This document shows, piece after piece, positions 53,406 to 64,000 of a stretch of 64,000 nt of DNA (the stretch's first letter is position 1; the number at the start of each line of letters is the position of its first letter). Below the pieces are notes generated by a model. The model was not told the DNA's origin. It saw only the letters and a list, made by a program, of their open reading frames with translations, and did no database searches. The stretch is from Hermodice carunculata (lineage: Eukaryota > Annelida > Polychaeta > Eunicida > Amphinomidae): positions 41,124,093 through 41,188,092 of the forward strand of contig OZ026625.1 of NCBI GenBank assembly GCA_964020975.1, written 5' to 3'. The translations under genes and the position numbers were made by a program.

Positions 53406-56400
53406 GTGAAAATATTTAGCATCCAAATCAGCAAAGTGACAAGTTGACCTATGTCTGATTATCAATGAAAAAAATTTAAACTGTTACATGGAAAACAGCT
53501 ATACTTACAGTTACCTTTAGGAATTTCAACAAAATTTATCTCTCTTTATCTGTTTTCATAAAACTCTTTCTCTGATAAATGGTAGCAGAATTTTACAATA
53601 ATAAGGACTGCTTGGCATTTTTTGCATTTTGACATGTTGAACTTTATAGAATCGTGAATTAGATGTACATTATGCTTGTCTGACTTACAATGGCATACTA
53701 CATTTTTTGAATTCTTAATTATTATATTAATAAATGACTTCTTAGATGACTTGGGATTTTATGATTTCTTGAACATTTGAATTTCCCTTTCAAAAATACT
53801 TCTGGAAACCATACTTGAAATATAACTGCTATGCTTACAAATTTTGGCTAAATAGTAATGCAATTTGACTACTGTTCTTGCAATTTTTGACAAAGGTTTT
53901 TTGTTTTGAGGCCTGATGTCATTTGGTTCTGACTGATATTTAACATTAGAACCAGTGTACTTGCAAACTCTGACAATGTATTGACTTTTCACCACTGTAT
54001 TTGCACATTCAAACACTTTTCTTTTTGAAATACTCTTAGTTTATCTCATTTTAAAACAACATCATGCCTTTACATACATGTCTAAAACACATCGAATTGT
54101 ATAATCATGGTGTTTGGATTCCTGTTGATGGTCATTTTTAGGCCTAGGGGGTTTTTCTGATGGATTGATGTTGGTGTTAGTGTCACTCTGTGGACTTATA
54201 TGGATGATGATTATTGTTGTTGAGATGGTGGTTGTAACAAGTACCTTTTAAATCCTGAATCTTATTGATATTTTCAACAAATTAGGAACCTGTGCTTGCA
54301 AATTCTCCGATGTGCTACAAATGTTGGTCCCTTTTCATGAATTGCAAAGTCCTATATACACATGAATGATGCCCCTGTTCAAGCCAATTTATTGACATAA
54401 GCCTAGAATTTAAATAAAACTTTTGCATGCTGTCATGTTAAACTAGACATGGCTTTTTTGACCCTATGGACCTTTGCACAAACGTTTTGGACTCATTTGG
54501 GTAGAGACAAACTATACATTTATGTGATTCAGCTATACATACCAAGGAACATTGCCTTTGGTCGGAATTGACTTGGATTTGTTTTATGTGGACTACTGTT
54601 TGGATATGGTAGGGACAATGTCTAATTTAAATCAGATTGGTCCTCGATTTGTGCAGTTATCATACAGGTAACAAAACACATTGCTGTACGTTATGGCCAA
54701 GGTAGTTGCAACTCCATGCAATTGCTCGTTTTAAGGGCCGGGCAACAAAAACTGGCAGTGAAAGCATTACTTGTCATCACGAAAATGACGCTGTATATTC
54801 CAAACTATCTTGTTTAACTCCTAAATTCCAAGTCAAACTTAAAGGCGTAATGATAAGCTAACTATTAAGGTTAGAAAAAAAAAATACACATTCTGGATAT
54901 AATTGCCGACTCAGTACATATACTACATGACCATGTTGATCTGGCACTCGCACATAACTACCTCCATTTAACCATTCTTTATTAAGAATGGGGATTTGGT
55001 CCAGTGTATATGTGCGTTTCCAAGTTACGCGACTGGTGCCAAAGGTTGTAGGTTCGGAACCCGCTGGTTCCTTGCACAAAACATGTATTTATCACGTTTT
55101 CCATTATAATTTTGTAACATAGATGCCGATCGGCTGACGTCTTCTGTTTTATCATATTCGTAAAATTCCGTGTGAAAAATATTTCATGGAGGGTGGGCAT
55201 AGAAGGGTTAAACAGCCAGATGGCAAAATGCTTAAGGTCGGTAAGACAGCACCTGGTATTTTCTGAGGATGTTATCCCTAATCATTCAGTATCAGAGTGT
55301 CCTATGTTCTGGACAGAAGGGGCCAATAGTCCACCAAAGGCTGTGACAAATAAAATATTGTAAAAATATTCAAGATACTCCCCATGATTATTTTCTACTT
55401 AGTATAAATGACAAAGTGAGTAACATTTTAGAATGAAAAAAATGTCCTAAATTAGGAAAAATTGCTTAGAGGCAGGGTTCCCACAGGACCACCATTTAAA
55501 AGTTTAGAAAAATAGTTTAGAAAAACATAAATACTCAACGGGCAACCTTAGGTCACCCCACTAATTTCTGAAGCTCTAGACCCTAGTCTTCAAAAACCAG
55601 CAGACATATAAAATGTAGGCATTAAAAACAAATCTTGTCAAATTTTTGCCCGACTGTGACATGACAATAAAAGTAAACAGGAAGTGTGTACAAAACCGAG
55701 CTGCACAGTTCATACACATAAGTATTACAATGAAACACAAGCCTTACAGGAGACAGTAAACCATCTGTTGCAAAAGGGTATTAGTTTTCGCATTCTTTGG
55801 TACTGATTGTGATTAATCAAATATTTTGGGTATTTGTTACGATTTTTCCAGTAGGCATGCAATATGTATGGGATGGATTAGAAACTTTTGACTAATTGAG
55901 GAAATTACTTTGAAGGAGCATACTTTATCATATTTTCAACCAGACTTCATTCCATTGTAGGAATTCAGCAAAGAGCATCAACTTTGAGCCTGTTTAATTG
56001 TTATTTTTTCTCTCCAACAATCAGACTACAGGCTTGTAATTTTTAACAAACAAGTATGTGTGGCTTTCGAAGTGTTATACTAAGGTGAAAACTCAAGCAT
56101 TTTAGTGCCTCTCTTTTGCGCAAAAGTTCTACATTTGGAGCTACACCTATTGCTTGATATCTATTGAATGTATCAGTTCAGCTAACATGCTGTTGTGATG
56201 TTACTCCAGAATGCACACTGAAAGCAGCAATTTTTAATGTCTGTAACCATTGTAACGCTGTACAATTAATGATGTGAAAATGTGGCATATCATTTGATTT
56301 ATGAGTGGGTTTCAGAAATAGATTGTTTTCATCTTCATACTTTGGCCGAACTGGCCTGGTTTTTGACCCAGTTATGTGATCAATAGGTGAAATCATGGGA

Positions 56401-59400
56401 AAATCCAAACATATGGACCGTTTTGAATACACTATTGTACAATGCTGATATTCAAAGTCACATAATCAATTTTGTTTTGTTTGTCTGTTAGTTTTAAAGA
56501 GATGGGGTGGGACTGGGAATCGTGAGGTGGAATATGGAGGGCAAAATACAAAGAAAAACATAGAACTTCCCTGCATAAAGATTCGGATTCTTGAAATCCA
56601 TACAATATGTTAAAGGAAAAGTTTTGGCTAACAAACTCTACCTTACTCTTATCTAATCCCACTGAGACAGAGTCAGTCCCATTTGCCAACTTGCGAAATG
56701 GGTGAAGTAAGACCATTATCTTTGCTACTTAGACATACTAACAATACACAAGATGAAGATAACCCTCTTTTCTTGGGGAACAAAGGAACATGTGAGCTGT
56801 GATCAAACAAATGCCTCATAAAATGTTATGGGGCCGCTTCAAAGAGCTTGGCTATCAAAAGGGCAAGACTTTTTATAATATTCTGCTAGAAAGTAAGTAA
56901 AACTCTGCCTGTATTTGGTCACTGGCTGCACACACACTTCATTCAATCAAACTCGTCAGGATGGCACCAAAAGCCTGTCAAAAATACTGCATTTTGCCTT
57001 TTTGAGTAGCATTTGTGATTTTTGTTCCTGCATTTAACCATATTGTTGTGTATTACCACTATTACGTGGACACAGGTACTGTTTCATGCTGAAATATATA
57101 AGGTATAATAAGTAGGTATAAGAATGCACTTGCAGCCACACCGAGGACGTGCCCTAAGGTATCCAGTTTCCCTTCTTTCGTGCAAGTACAAACTCAAGAC
57201 TTTGAATACGCATTTGTAATGGGTAACTTGTTCTTTTAGTAGATACGTCATAATCAGTTTTTTTCATTTGTACCCATGATGCTGTAGCTAAAATATGCGT
57301 TCAGTCTGAGATCTGAAGTCAACCCTTACTACAGTGAAGCTGGTCACTAAAACCAAGAGTGTAATTAAAATAAAAAGTCAACCCATCCATCCATATGCTA
57401 ATAGCTCATTTGAACTAATATGTTGAACTTGAAGTCTATTAAACCTGTACTGGTTTGTATTCATAAATATTATGATATGCATTTTGTTATGTGCCCTTTT
57501 TCTTCCAAATTATTACGCAGTCACCTCAGGAAGCATTCCTTCTAAATAGCTGCAAAAGACGAATCTCTATTTCCAAACCATGTCCTTTCCTTAATGAACA
57601 AAATATTTTAGAACAGATACTTTGCTTACAGAGATGTGGGTTTTGAGTCCTATGTACACGATGTCAGTAAGATATAACGACTGCAAGGCAGCAACACCAC
57701 CTTTAAAGAAAAATGAAAGATGGAATATCAGCTTGTACTCTTCATATGTGTTAAACACAATCAAATATTTGTTCAGTTTCTGACACATTTGTTGAGCTCT
57801 ATTCCAGCTTGTGGGCTCAATTCCCCTCATTATATGGTATGGTGCTTTGAAACATTCTTTAGTCATGTGTCCAGGAGTGCAAAATGGATTGAACAGGGGA
57901 TATCGTTCCAATTGACTTGTCCTATTAAAATATGTTGTTCGAAGCTTCACATATATATTTGAAGATTTAGACATGCGAGTTAACTTTACGTTTAGATCAT
58001 AGTCTACATCACCATAACTGTCCATAACAATATCAAAAAACCAGTGGAACCATTGATTATTTACACTGGGCCAAATCCATTTCATGGCTGGAATTTTCCA
58101 AAGCATTTCATTTTGTACCCCGTAATGAAAATGACCAACAATTTCTAGTTTATATGGTGATTTAGTGGCCTGTTGTACAGTTATTATCCCTTTGCCAGCC
58201 CACATGCTTAGTACTGAGGACCACCCTGCAAGTGATTTTAATGGTGAATAAGGCAGAGCATACATCGCCCGTAATGCACGTGCGCGAACACCAAGATCAG
58301 TTCGATTCAACTGCAGAATAAAGGACGTCACCTTTGGCAAAATGTTAAAGTCAATACATATATTTTGGCCCAATAAATTGAAGGTAAGATTTCCTTTTTT
58401 TCTCAAAACAAAGATTTTGCAGTCAATATTTCTTTCATTTGATACTCCTGAAGAATAGCGAAAAGCCCAATCAAAATTCAAACACTGCATTCCAAGTTTC
58501 ATATGTAGTAATGCGACTTCTGCCTTTCCATGCTGTAGTTTGCTAACTATGCTATTTAGTTTTTCATTGAATGTAAAAAATGCTCCGTCATAGTAGCAGG
58601 ATTCTCCAAAGCTCACCATGAAGTCTAAAACCTTTAATGTAGTGCTAATGCGTTTGACAGTTTTTTTAAGAGCCTGATGCAAATTTACATCTGTCTGTAC
58701 CTTGAAGTTTATGTAATTGCCACCCATTACTCCAACGTCATTGATACTATGCACCAATGGGTACTGATACAATACGCAACATTTGTTACTATATTCTGTA
58801 AAATCAATGTTTAATTCCCGTAATTGATAACTTTTATACGTTATTCTAGAAGAAGGTGTATATCTCACAGATGAAGATATTGTTTTCTTGACAATTTGAC
58901 GAACAAACGTGGCACCTGTATCACGTGTTATACCAGAACTGGTTGTTTTGAATTGAAAATCAGGAAGAAATATCTGTGCTCTACCATAACACGATGTTGT
59001 GCTGAAACTAAATTTAAGTACAAATTGGAACTGCTTATGCTTAAGATATAAATACATGTATGATACTAAAGCTATAATACTGCTCGACGACACAAAATTT
59101 GTATTTGGGTACAAAATCTTTGCCACATTATCAGGGAAATTGCAAAATGGTCCAACTTTTGTTTTATGTCTATTTCCTGAGACCAAAATAACAGCAAACC
59201 CCGCCATGGTGCAAGCATCTGAGTTTGGACCACTCCAGAGACACTCTCTGATGACAATATCAACAAAACGTGTCTTTGGAGAAATAATTAGCATTACTAT
59301 GACATTAAAAGTTTCTTGGTAATCCCAGGTAAATGGCAACTGAACAGTAACTTCATCCTTACCAATCTCTCTGTTTTCCTTTACTTTTCTGTATACAAAT

Positions 59401-61022
59401 AATTTCATCAAGTTATTATATATAGAATGTACCTGTATATATATTGTACCTTCACCAAAGTAATAGTTTGAGTATAATACCACCGTTAATTTGAATCCAT
59501 CGGATAAATATATTTTGCATAACTTATATATATTGCCCTTTATGAATTCCAGCATTTTGAATCTGTCAAAGATGTCAAGATTTCGATCATTTTGAAAGTA
59601 TAAAGTTGTATAGTATTTTACATACAAATGGCAGCTCACCTTCACTACATGTGAAAAGAACTCATGGGTGGTTCTTGGCAGTTGGAAAATAAGAATGTTT
59701 CGCTTTTGGATAAGTCGAATTTGTTGAAGTATAATATGTATCTGTTTACAATTATCATGAATACATTTTTGCCGGTGCGATAAATGTCCATTTTTCGTGA
59801 AATAATACAAAATTTTACAACTTCCAGGGTAAACGGCGGTCTTCGCTGAAAGCTCTGTGTAGAAACGAAACAAAACTAAATTCGATGAAGAAATGAATGT
59901 TTGAAGGTAGTGCCTCCCGCATAATCTTATAAACGAAAGTGGCTCTGAATAAAATAGCAAACCTAAGTTCCTAATTTCTATATATTGCCTTAAACATGCT
60001 TTGTCCGTGTTTGGAAGATCCAATTCAATAATATTAAGATGAATTCGTAACTTAATAGGTGCTATCACGTAACACGAAAAGGTGAATGATTCATTTAGTT
60101 CCATGGTGCGGAAGGTAAAACATGGTCTATTTGTCAATGCAAGTGGGATGCGCGCTTTTTCCCCTTTTGCACAAATATTGATAAATGACTTTACTTTGTG
60201 TAGTAATATATCCATGGAATGTGAAACTTGACGAGGATTATTTTCAAGACTGACACATTTGATAGCTACTTGTGACACATATTGGTTAAACGACCGGTAA
60301 ATATCGAATGATACTCGTGGTCTCCTGGACTGATATGATATATTAAACACAGAGTCTCGTTTTACTCTTCTTGAATGCCTCGTATGATACATAACTATTA
60401 GTACACGATGCTGAGTTGACAATAGATGGACGTTTTCTTGGAAATTGAATTCGTTTATTATTAACGGACACCCTTCATTTGGTCCATTATATACAAACCA
60501 CCTGAAATGCAAAGGGCGATGTTTTTTCTCATGATCATCAGCTCTGTGGGTGCTAATATAGATTACATATGCACTGTGTATTGATTTTATGTTCCACATA
60601 TTTTTGCAAACAGGCACATGGGCGGATAACTCTGAGTCAAATTTTATGCAGTATGCAAAAAAGTGGATTATCCCCAGTGGCTTTACAACAATTTGCTTAA
60701 ATATTGCAGGTACAAGACATGACGGGTTCTTATTCTTGTAACGTGGAATGTTTTTGTGTTGTTTCAGGCAATTTGCTTGTGACAATACATTGGTACTATA
60801 TAAACTATGATTATTTTCATATAGCTGAAAGCAAAATTGCAAAATCAAATGTAAATAGTCGAAATCCTTGACCTCAGATTGGCTTTTTGCGTTATAACCT
60901 GAACATGTTATATTGCCTGCATTGTGGTTTATACTGTACAAAACTGGTATTCTGCTAACGCCAGTATGAGTACATTCTGGCCTCATCATATTGGAACGAT
61001 TGTTTCTTAGTTTTGTGCTATA
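45760..61022 (-). CDS. Giant GRL101/relaxin-receptor-like GPCR: CUB-like + C-type lectin + LDLa + LRR + 7TM (5' end not found)
   Basis: I propose one gene with exons 61022-57630 and 49227-45760 (minus strand). The upstream exon ends ...GLKTHIS and is followed by the donor GTAAGC. The downstream exon starts after TTGCAG with [10 protein letters not shown]. Both ends are phase 0, and the join rebuilds one C-type lectin domain. The product is about 2,290 residues or more. Family knowledge: leucine-rich-repeat GPCRs with LDLa repeats (relaxin receptors; snail GRL101) are plasma-membrane receptors with large ectodomains. No signal peptide is seen, so at least one 5' exon is missing, and the start at 60989 (MMRPECTH) may be internal. 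A poly-T tract ending in AG just before 61022 looks like a strong acceptor. The ligand is unknown. Confidence 0.75.
51121..51290. repeat. (TCTA)n-(TCTG)n microsatellite
   Basis: About 18 TCTA units grade into TCTG and CCGT variants; intronic in the receptor gene. Confidence 0.95.
52020..53220 (+). pseudogene. Decayed copy of a repetitive, probably transposon-associated gene
   Basis: Several pieces on the plus strand recall a protein family seen in many copies in marine invertebrate genomes, usually annotated only as hypothetical: a stretch like [19 protein letters not shown] near 52470-52530, [10 protein letters not shown] near 52710, and a TDDSGVF.LL segment near 52960. The copy is clearly broken in several places and lies in the receptor intron, antisense to it. 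The family assignment is from memory and its function is unknown. I treat it as a fossil. Confidence 0.35.
53300..53405. repeat. (CT)n microsatellite
   Basis: CT dinucleotides with occasional TTTC and CGCT interruptions; intronic in the receptor gene. Confidence 0.95.
54890..55085 (-). repeat. Interspersed repeat copy A (SINE-like)
   Basis: The reverse complement shares a long stretch with 31990-32215: CAAATCCCCATTCTTAA, then ATGGAGGTAGTTATGTG and AGTGCC, and AGTATATGTAC.GAGTC further on. The plus strand at about 55045-55065 carries ggttgtaggttcggaacc, similar to a tRNA B-box. It may be a tRNA-related SINE, but the B-box-like part sits at the end opposite to the usual head, given the orientation shared with copy B. 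Confidence 0.5.
57630..61022 (-). CDS. Upstream receptor exon: CUB-like modules and N-terminal half of C-type lectin domain
   Basis: This 3.4-kb open exon encodes about 1,131 residues; numbering here starts at the Met at 60989. CUB-like regions lie at about residues 90-225, 289-397 (Cys 290/306/332/357, RLCG, then [12 protein letters not shown]) and 558-667 (Cys 583/593/616/667). Residues 204-212 contain RRVKRD, a furin-type dibasic site. Residues 700-1000 are beta-rich and unassigned. From residue 1037 a C-type lectin domain begins ([27 protein letters not shown], then [10 protein letters not shown]) and is cut by the intron after residue 1120. The exon is AT-rich and Lys/Tyr/Ile-rich but open throughout. 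CUB calls 1 and 3 are weaker than call 2. Confidence 0.7.
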
Positions 61023-62219
61023 CTAAAAAAAAAAAAAAAACACGTTACTCTGGAAATCAAACCAAGCAGTTCGTTCAAGCCAAAGGTGGATAAAAATGAT
61101 TATACACCAGCATAGACACCTCCACCAGCAATGACACATACAGACATTTCCAATGCGACTTATTGAACAGACATGTTTATATTGCTGCAACGAAGAAGGT
61201 TTGCAAGTGTGATTCATCACAGGCCAATGCTGATTTTCAATATCTGATCTAAAACAAAGACATCTAGCAAAAAGAAAAGTACGGAGATAAGAAATTTGAC
61301 AGATACAAAATATAGGGAGGTAAGGTACGAAATAGGAAAAAACCAGGTCCAAATAGTGTTTCAATTTTAAATGAAAGAACTTATAACAATACCGCTTTAA
61401 AAAAAAGATTAGCTTTTATAAAATTTTCATCGGTCCAAACGGAAAGCCTCACTAAGAGAAAAGGACACTACAAAATTTATACCCCACTGAAGTTTACAAA
61501 ATGTACAGGTTTCAATAGATATACGAACAATTCTTTTCACACATTATCCACTTCTCGATGAAAACCAGTGAAGGAAGATTGTGAATTGGCAAAACATGAG
61601 CTTGTATTCCTGAAAAGCACATCTAATAAAAAATGCTGCCAGTTTTATAAGCTATTTTAGGAATATGTAAACTTTGTTTCTTGACCTCATTGAGCACTCC
61701 TTATAATGCAGGTTATCACTGTTCATAAAACGACATGGTGTAATAACAGTATTACCAGAGGCCACTTTGTATTTTTAAATGGCGATGAAAAAAATTGTGG
61801 TATTACGTTTGAAAAAGGGTCTGCCTAAAATTGTTCATGAAGAACAAAAAAAACCCTACGGATCATGGGTACATTACACAAAATGAGCAAATAATCCAGG
61901 ATTGCAGATTTGGTGTACTACAAAAGAGTGAGTTATTCCTTGGAATGGAAGAACTCTGAAGTAAATTGTCTATATATATTTTTTTTTTAATCTACCAATC
62001 GAACAATGGTTAAAATTATTGTACACCCCCCCCCCATTTATTGTTGTGTAATAATGGAACAATTTGAGAAAAATATAAGGTGTGACAGTAAAGCTTGACA
62101 AAACGTTAGTTTGCAAATTGGAGCCGTGAACCTCAAGATATGGCTTTAGCTGTAAATATAAAACTGAAATGGTTTTATAAACCTATTACTCTTTTGGAAG
62201 TAAGTATATATTTATATAT

Positions 62220-62301
<82 letters not shown>

Positions 62302-62990
62302 AGAGAGAGAGAGAGAGAGAGCTACCAAAACTATCTGGTAATGCACTAATTAATAGCTGTGGGGACAACAGTTTGTTACCGCCGAGATTTTGACTAAAAA
62401 GACTTAAGCATTATGTCAGGTTTGGTACACGGTACCCGTAGCTACAACACAGCGGATAACTAACAAAGAATCAAGTATCTTTATTTTGATATCTTTTGAT
62501 TGGTAAACCAGATCATATTAAGTGGAATTATTTAGTTCTCCCTAATGAAAGGGGAGGCCCTTTAACTCCTCAGGTCCCACCTTCTTTAAAATGTGCATGA
62601 TTAAAAAATTCATTTCAAATTCCAGAATATTAAGTGTTAGTGCCGAGACAAGTATTTGTGGGAATGCAACTTCCACGAAAAGTTACAAGAATTATTTTCC
62701 AGATGGTCAAAAAAATTGTTGTTGCTAGTAAGGGGTCAGTGTAGTGAATTTAATTGTAAGGTGCCAGAATCAAAATCTAAAATGAAAAAAAAGAAAGCAG
62801 TGCAATTCTTTGTTCAGAATAGAAGCTGATAGTTTTCAACAAAAAGTAACATGACAAATGAATGCAATGAGTTGATATTGTTTCACAGAATGGAACTTTT
62901 TCATGATACAGAGATTCTATGGAGAAGTGATACATTAACAAAATTTTGGTATACATGACTCCTTTTTCTCCTATTCCACACGCACACACT
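61023..62990. other. Region upstream of the receptor exon; no exon found
   Basis: I searched the minus strand for a signal-peptide exon and found none that I can support. The region holds a poly-A run (61025-61040; poly-T on the gene strand) and a (TA)n-(GA)n tract (62210-62321). Confidence 0.5.
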
Positions 62991-63485
62991 CAAGTCAAGT
63001 CAAGTCAAGTCAAGTCAAGTCAAGTCAAGTCAAGTCAAGTCAAGTCAAGTCAAGTCAAGTCAAGTCAAGTCAAGTCAAGTCAAGTCAAGTCAAGTCAAGT
63101 CAAGTCAAGTCAAGTCAAGTCAAGTCAAGTCAAGTCAAGTCAAGTCAAGTCAAGTCAAGTCAAGTCAAGTCAAGTCAAGTCAAGTCAAGTCAAGTCAAGT
63201 CAAGTCAAGTCAAGTCAAGTCAAGTCAAGTCAAGTCAAGTCAAGTCAAGTCAAGTCAAGTCAAGTCAAGTCAAGTCAAGTCAAGTCAAGTCAAGTCAAGT
63301 CAAGTCAAGGCAAGGCAAGGCAAGGCAAGGCAAGGCAAGGCAAGGCAAGGCAAGGAAAGGAAAGGAAAGGAAAGGAAAGGAAAGGAAAGGATCGGATTGG
63401 AACGGAACGGAACGGAACGGAAAGGAAAGGAAAGGAAAGGAAAGGAAAGGAAAGGATAGGAAAGGATAGGAAAGGAAAGGAAAGG
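62991..63485. repeat. Pentanucleotide satellite (CAAGT)63-(CAAGG)n-(AAAGG)n
   Basis: Sixty-three exact CAAGT units (62991-63305) are followed by ten CAAGG units (63306-63355) and AAAGG units with ATCGG, ATTGG and AACGG variants to about 63485. The 5-bp period leaves all frames open, so the 183-codon frame here is not a gene. Confidence 0.95.
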
Positions 63486-64000
63486 AAAAATAAATAACCA
63501 CGCATTAACATTTGTTAACTGGCAATCAGGAAAATGTGCAAGACTTCTGGAAGTGGGTAAAGTGCGTTGATTTGCCTACTCTATTAATGAGAAAATAAAG
63601 TGAAACATCAGTTACCGCTGGTAATAACTGAAATATGAAGTTACATTGCAAAACGCAGGAAGAAGACTGGTTTTTGTGTTCCAAATGTATTTATTTGGCA
63701 AAAGTTTCATCAGAAGTTACCAGTCTGCAATTTCACATTATTGCCTCTATTTATCCATACGACGGAAAAAAATATACAAATAGGAAATAACAGAAACTGA
63801 ATTGTGCTCCTGTTGCAAAACTGGCATTGGAAGTATCAAATACTTGTTTGGAGAATGTGATCCTTCGTTTCAGTTCTGGATGCAAGCTTTTTCATGTTTT
63901 TTAGTCAATGAGGTTCATATCCTGGATTCGTATTTCAGTAGGATGTTATAGGTGATACCAGATTGAAACTTGTTTATACTCTAATATTTGTACGTGGGAA
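63486..64000. other. Right edge; nothing recognised
   Basis: AT-rich unique sequence without an open frame, repeat or RNA gene that I can identify. Confidence 0.5.

Larger units (their letters stand above)
49228..57629 (-). other. 8.4-kb intron splitting the C-type lectin domain
   Basis: The boundaries are the donor GTAAGC (minus strand, 57629 downward) and the acceptor TTGCAG (ending at 49228). The intron holds (TCTA)n/(TCTG)n at about 51121-51290, a decayed gene on the plus strand (about 52020-53220), (CT)n at about 53300-53405 and an interspersed repeat at 54890-55085. The short open frames at 49445-49717 and 56178-56716 show no recognisable domain. I see nothing else. Confidence 0.7.

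Noticed and set aside
55010-55080. Possible tRNA gene (B-box-like ggttcggaacc)
   Set aside because: No A box at the right spacing and no cloverleaf that I can fold; the sequence belongs to an interspersed repeat.
56178-56716. Two adjacent minus-strand frames in the receptor intron
   Set aside because: No recognisable domain, no convincing splice sites, and composition like surrounding intron.
61023-61364. Minus-strand frame upstream of the receptor, considered as a signal-peptide exon
   Set aside because: It begins at a non-ATG codon, and no donor site gives a phase matching the exon that starts at 61022.
62946-63511. 183-codon plus-strand frame and Ser/Phe/Leu/Pro-rich minus-strand frames
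   Set aside because: A pentanucleotide repeat has no stop in these frames; no gene features.

Overview
The window is invertebrate animal nuclear DNA. It is AT-rich and has intron-exon genes with GT/AG junctions, abundant microsatellites, a decayed LINE, a MITE-like element, and a receptor of the GRL101/relaxin-receptor type that is common in marine invertebrates. A lophotrochozoan (mollusc, annelid, brachiopod or similar) is my best guess, but the sequence does not settle the phylum. No rRNA, convincing tRNA, CRISPR or bacterial-style operon was seen.

Two large genes face each other. Gene 1 (+ strand, about 189-22590; its 5' end lies outside the window) can be assembled from 20 exons whose splice sites and phases agree throughout, giving about 1,447 codons. 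It encodes a tandem array of acyl-CoA-binding-protein (ACBP) domains. Each ACBP unit is built from three small exons of about 115, 63 and 122 bp. The fifth ACBP is split by a Ser/Lys/Glu/Thr repeat exon of 1.7 kb. A short-chain dehydrogenase/reductase (SDR) fold that appears to have lost most of its catalytic residues follows, and then a Ser-rich repeat tail. I know of no described protein with this architecture, and it is my main candidate for something new.

Gene 2 (- strand, about 61022-45760; 5' end not found) is a giant seven-transmembrane receptor in two very large exons. The upstream exon carries CUB-like modules and the first half of a C-type lectin domain. The downstream exon carries the second half of that lectin domain, four LDL-receptor class A repeats, leucine-rich repeats and the 7TM core. 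The two halves join in phase 0 across an 8.4-kb intron. That intron also holds a decayed, probably transposon-associated gene in the opposite orientation, microsatellites and one copy of an interspersed repeat.

The 23 kb between the genes (22.6-45.7 kb) has no gene I can support. It holds an unrecognised coding-like stretch (27.6-28.4 kb), a MITE-like element (33.1-33.8 kb), a decayed CR1-like LINE lacking its reverse-transcriptase core (34.6-36.4 kb), a palindromic minisatellite (37.7-38.0 kb), a fossil retroelement gag-like stretch (39.6-41.0 kb) and many simple repeats. The right edge (62.9-63.5 kb) is a pentanucleotide satellite.

All domain calls come from reading translations by eye. 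No database search was run.
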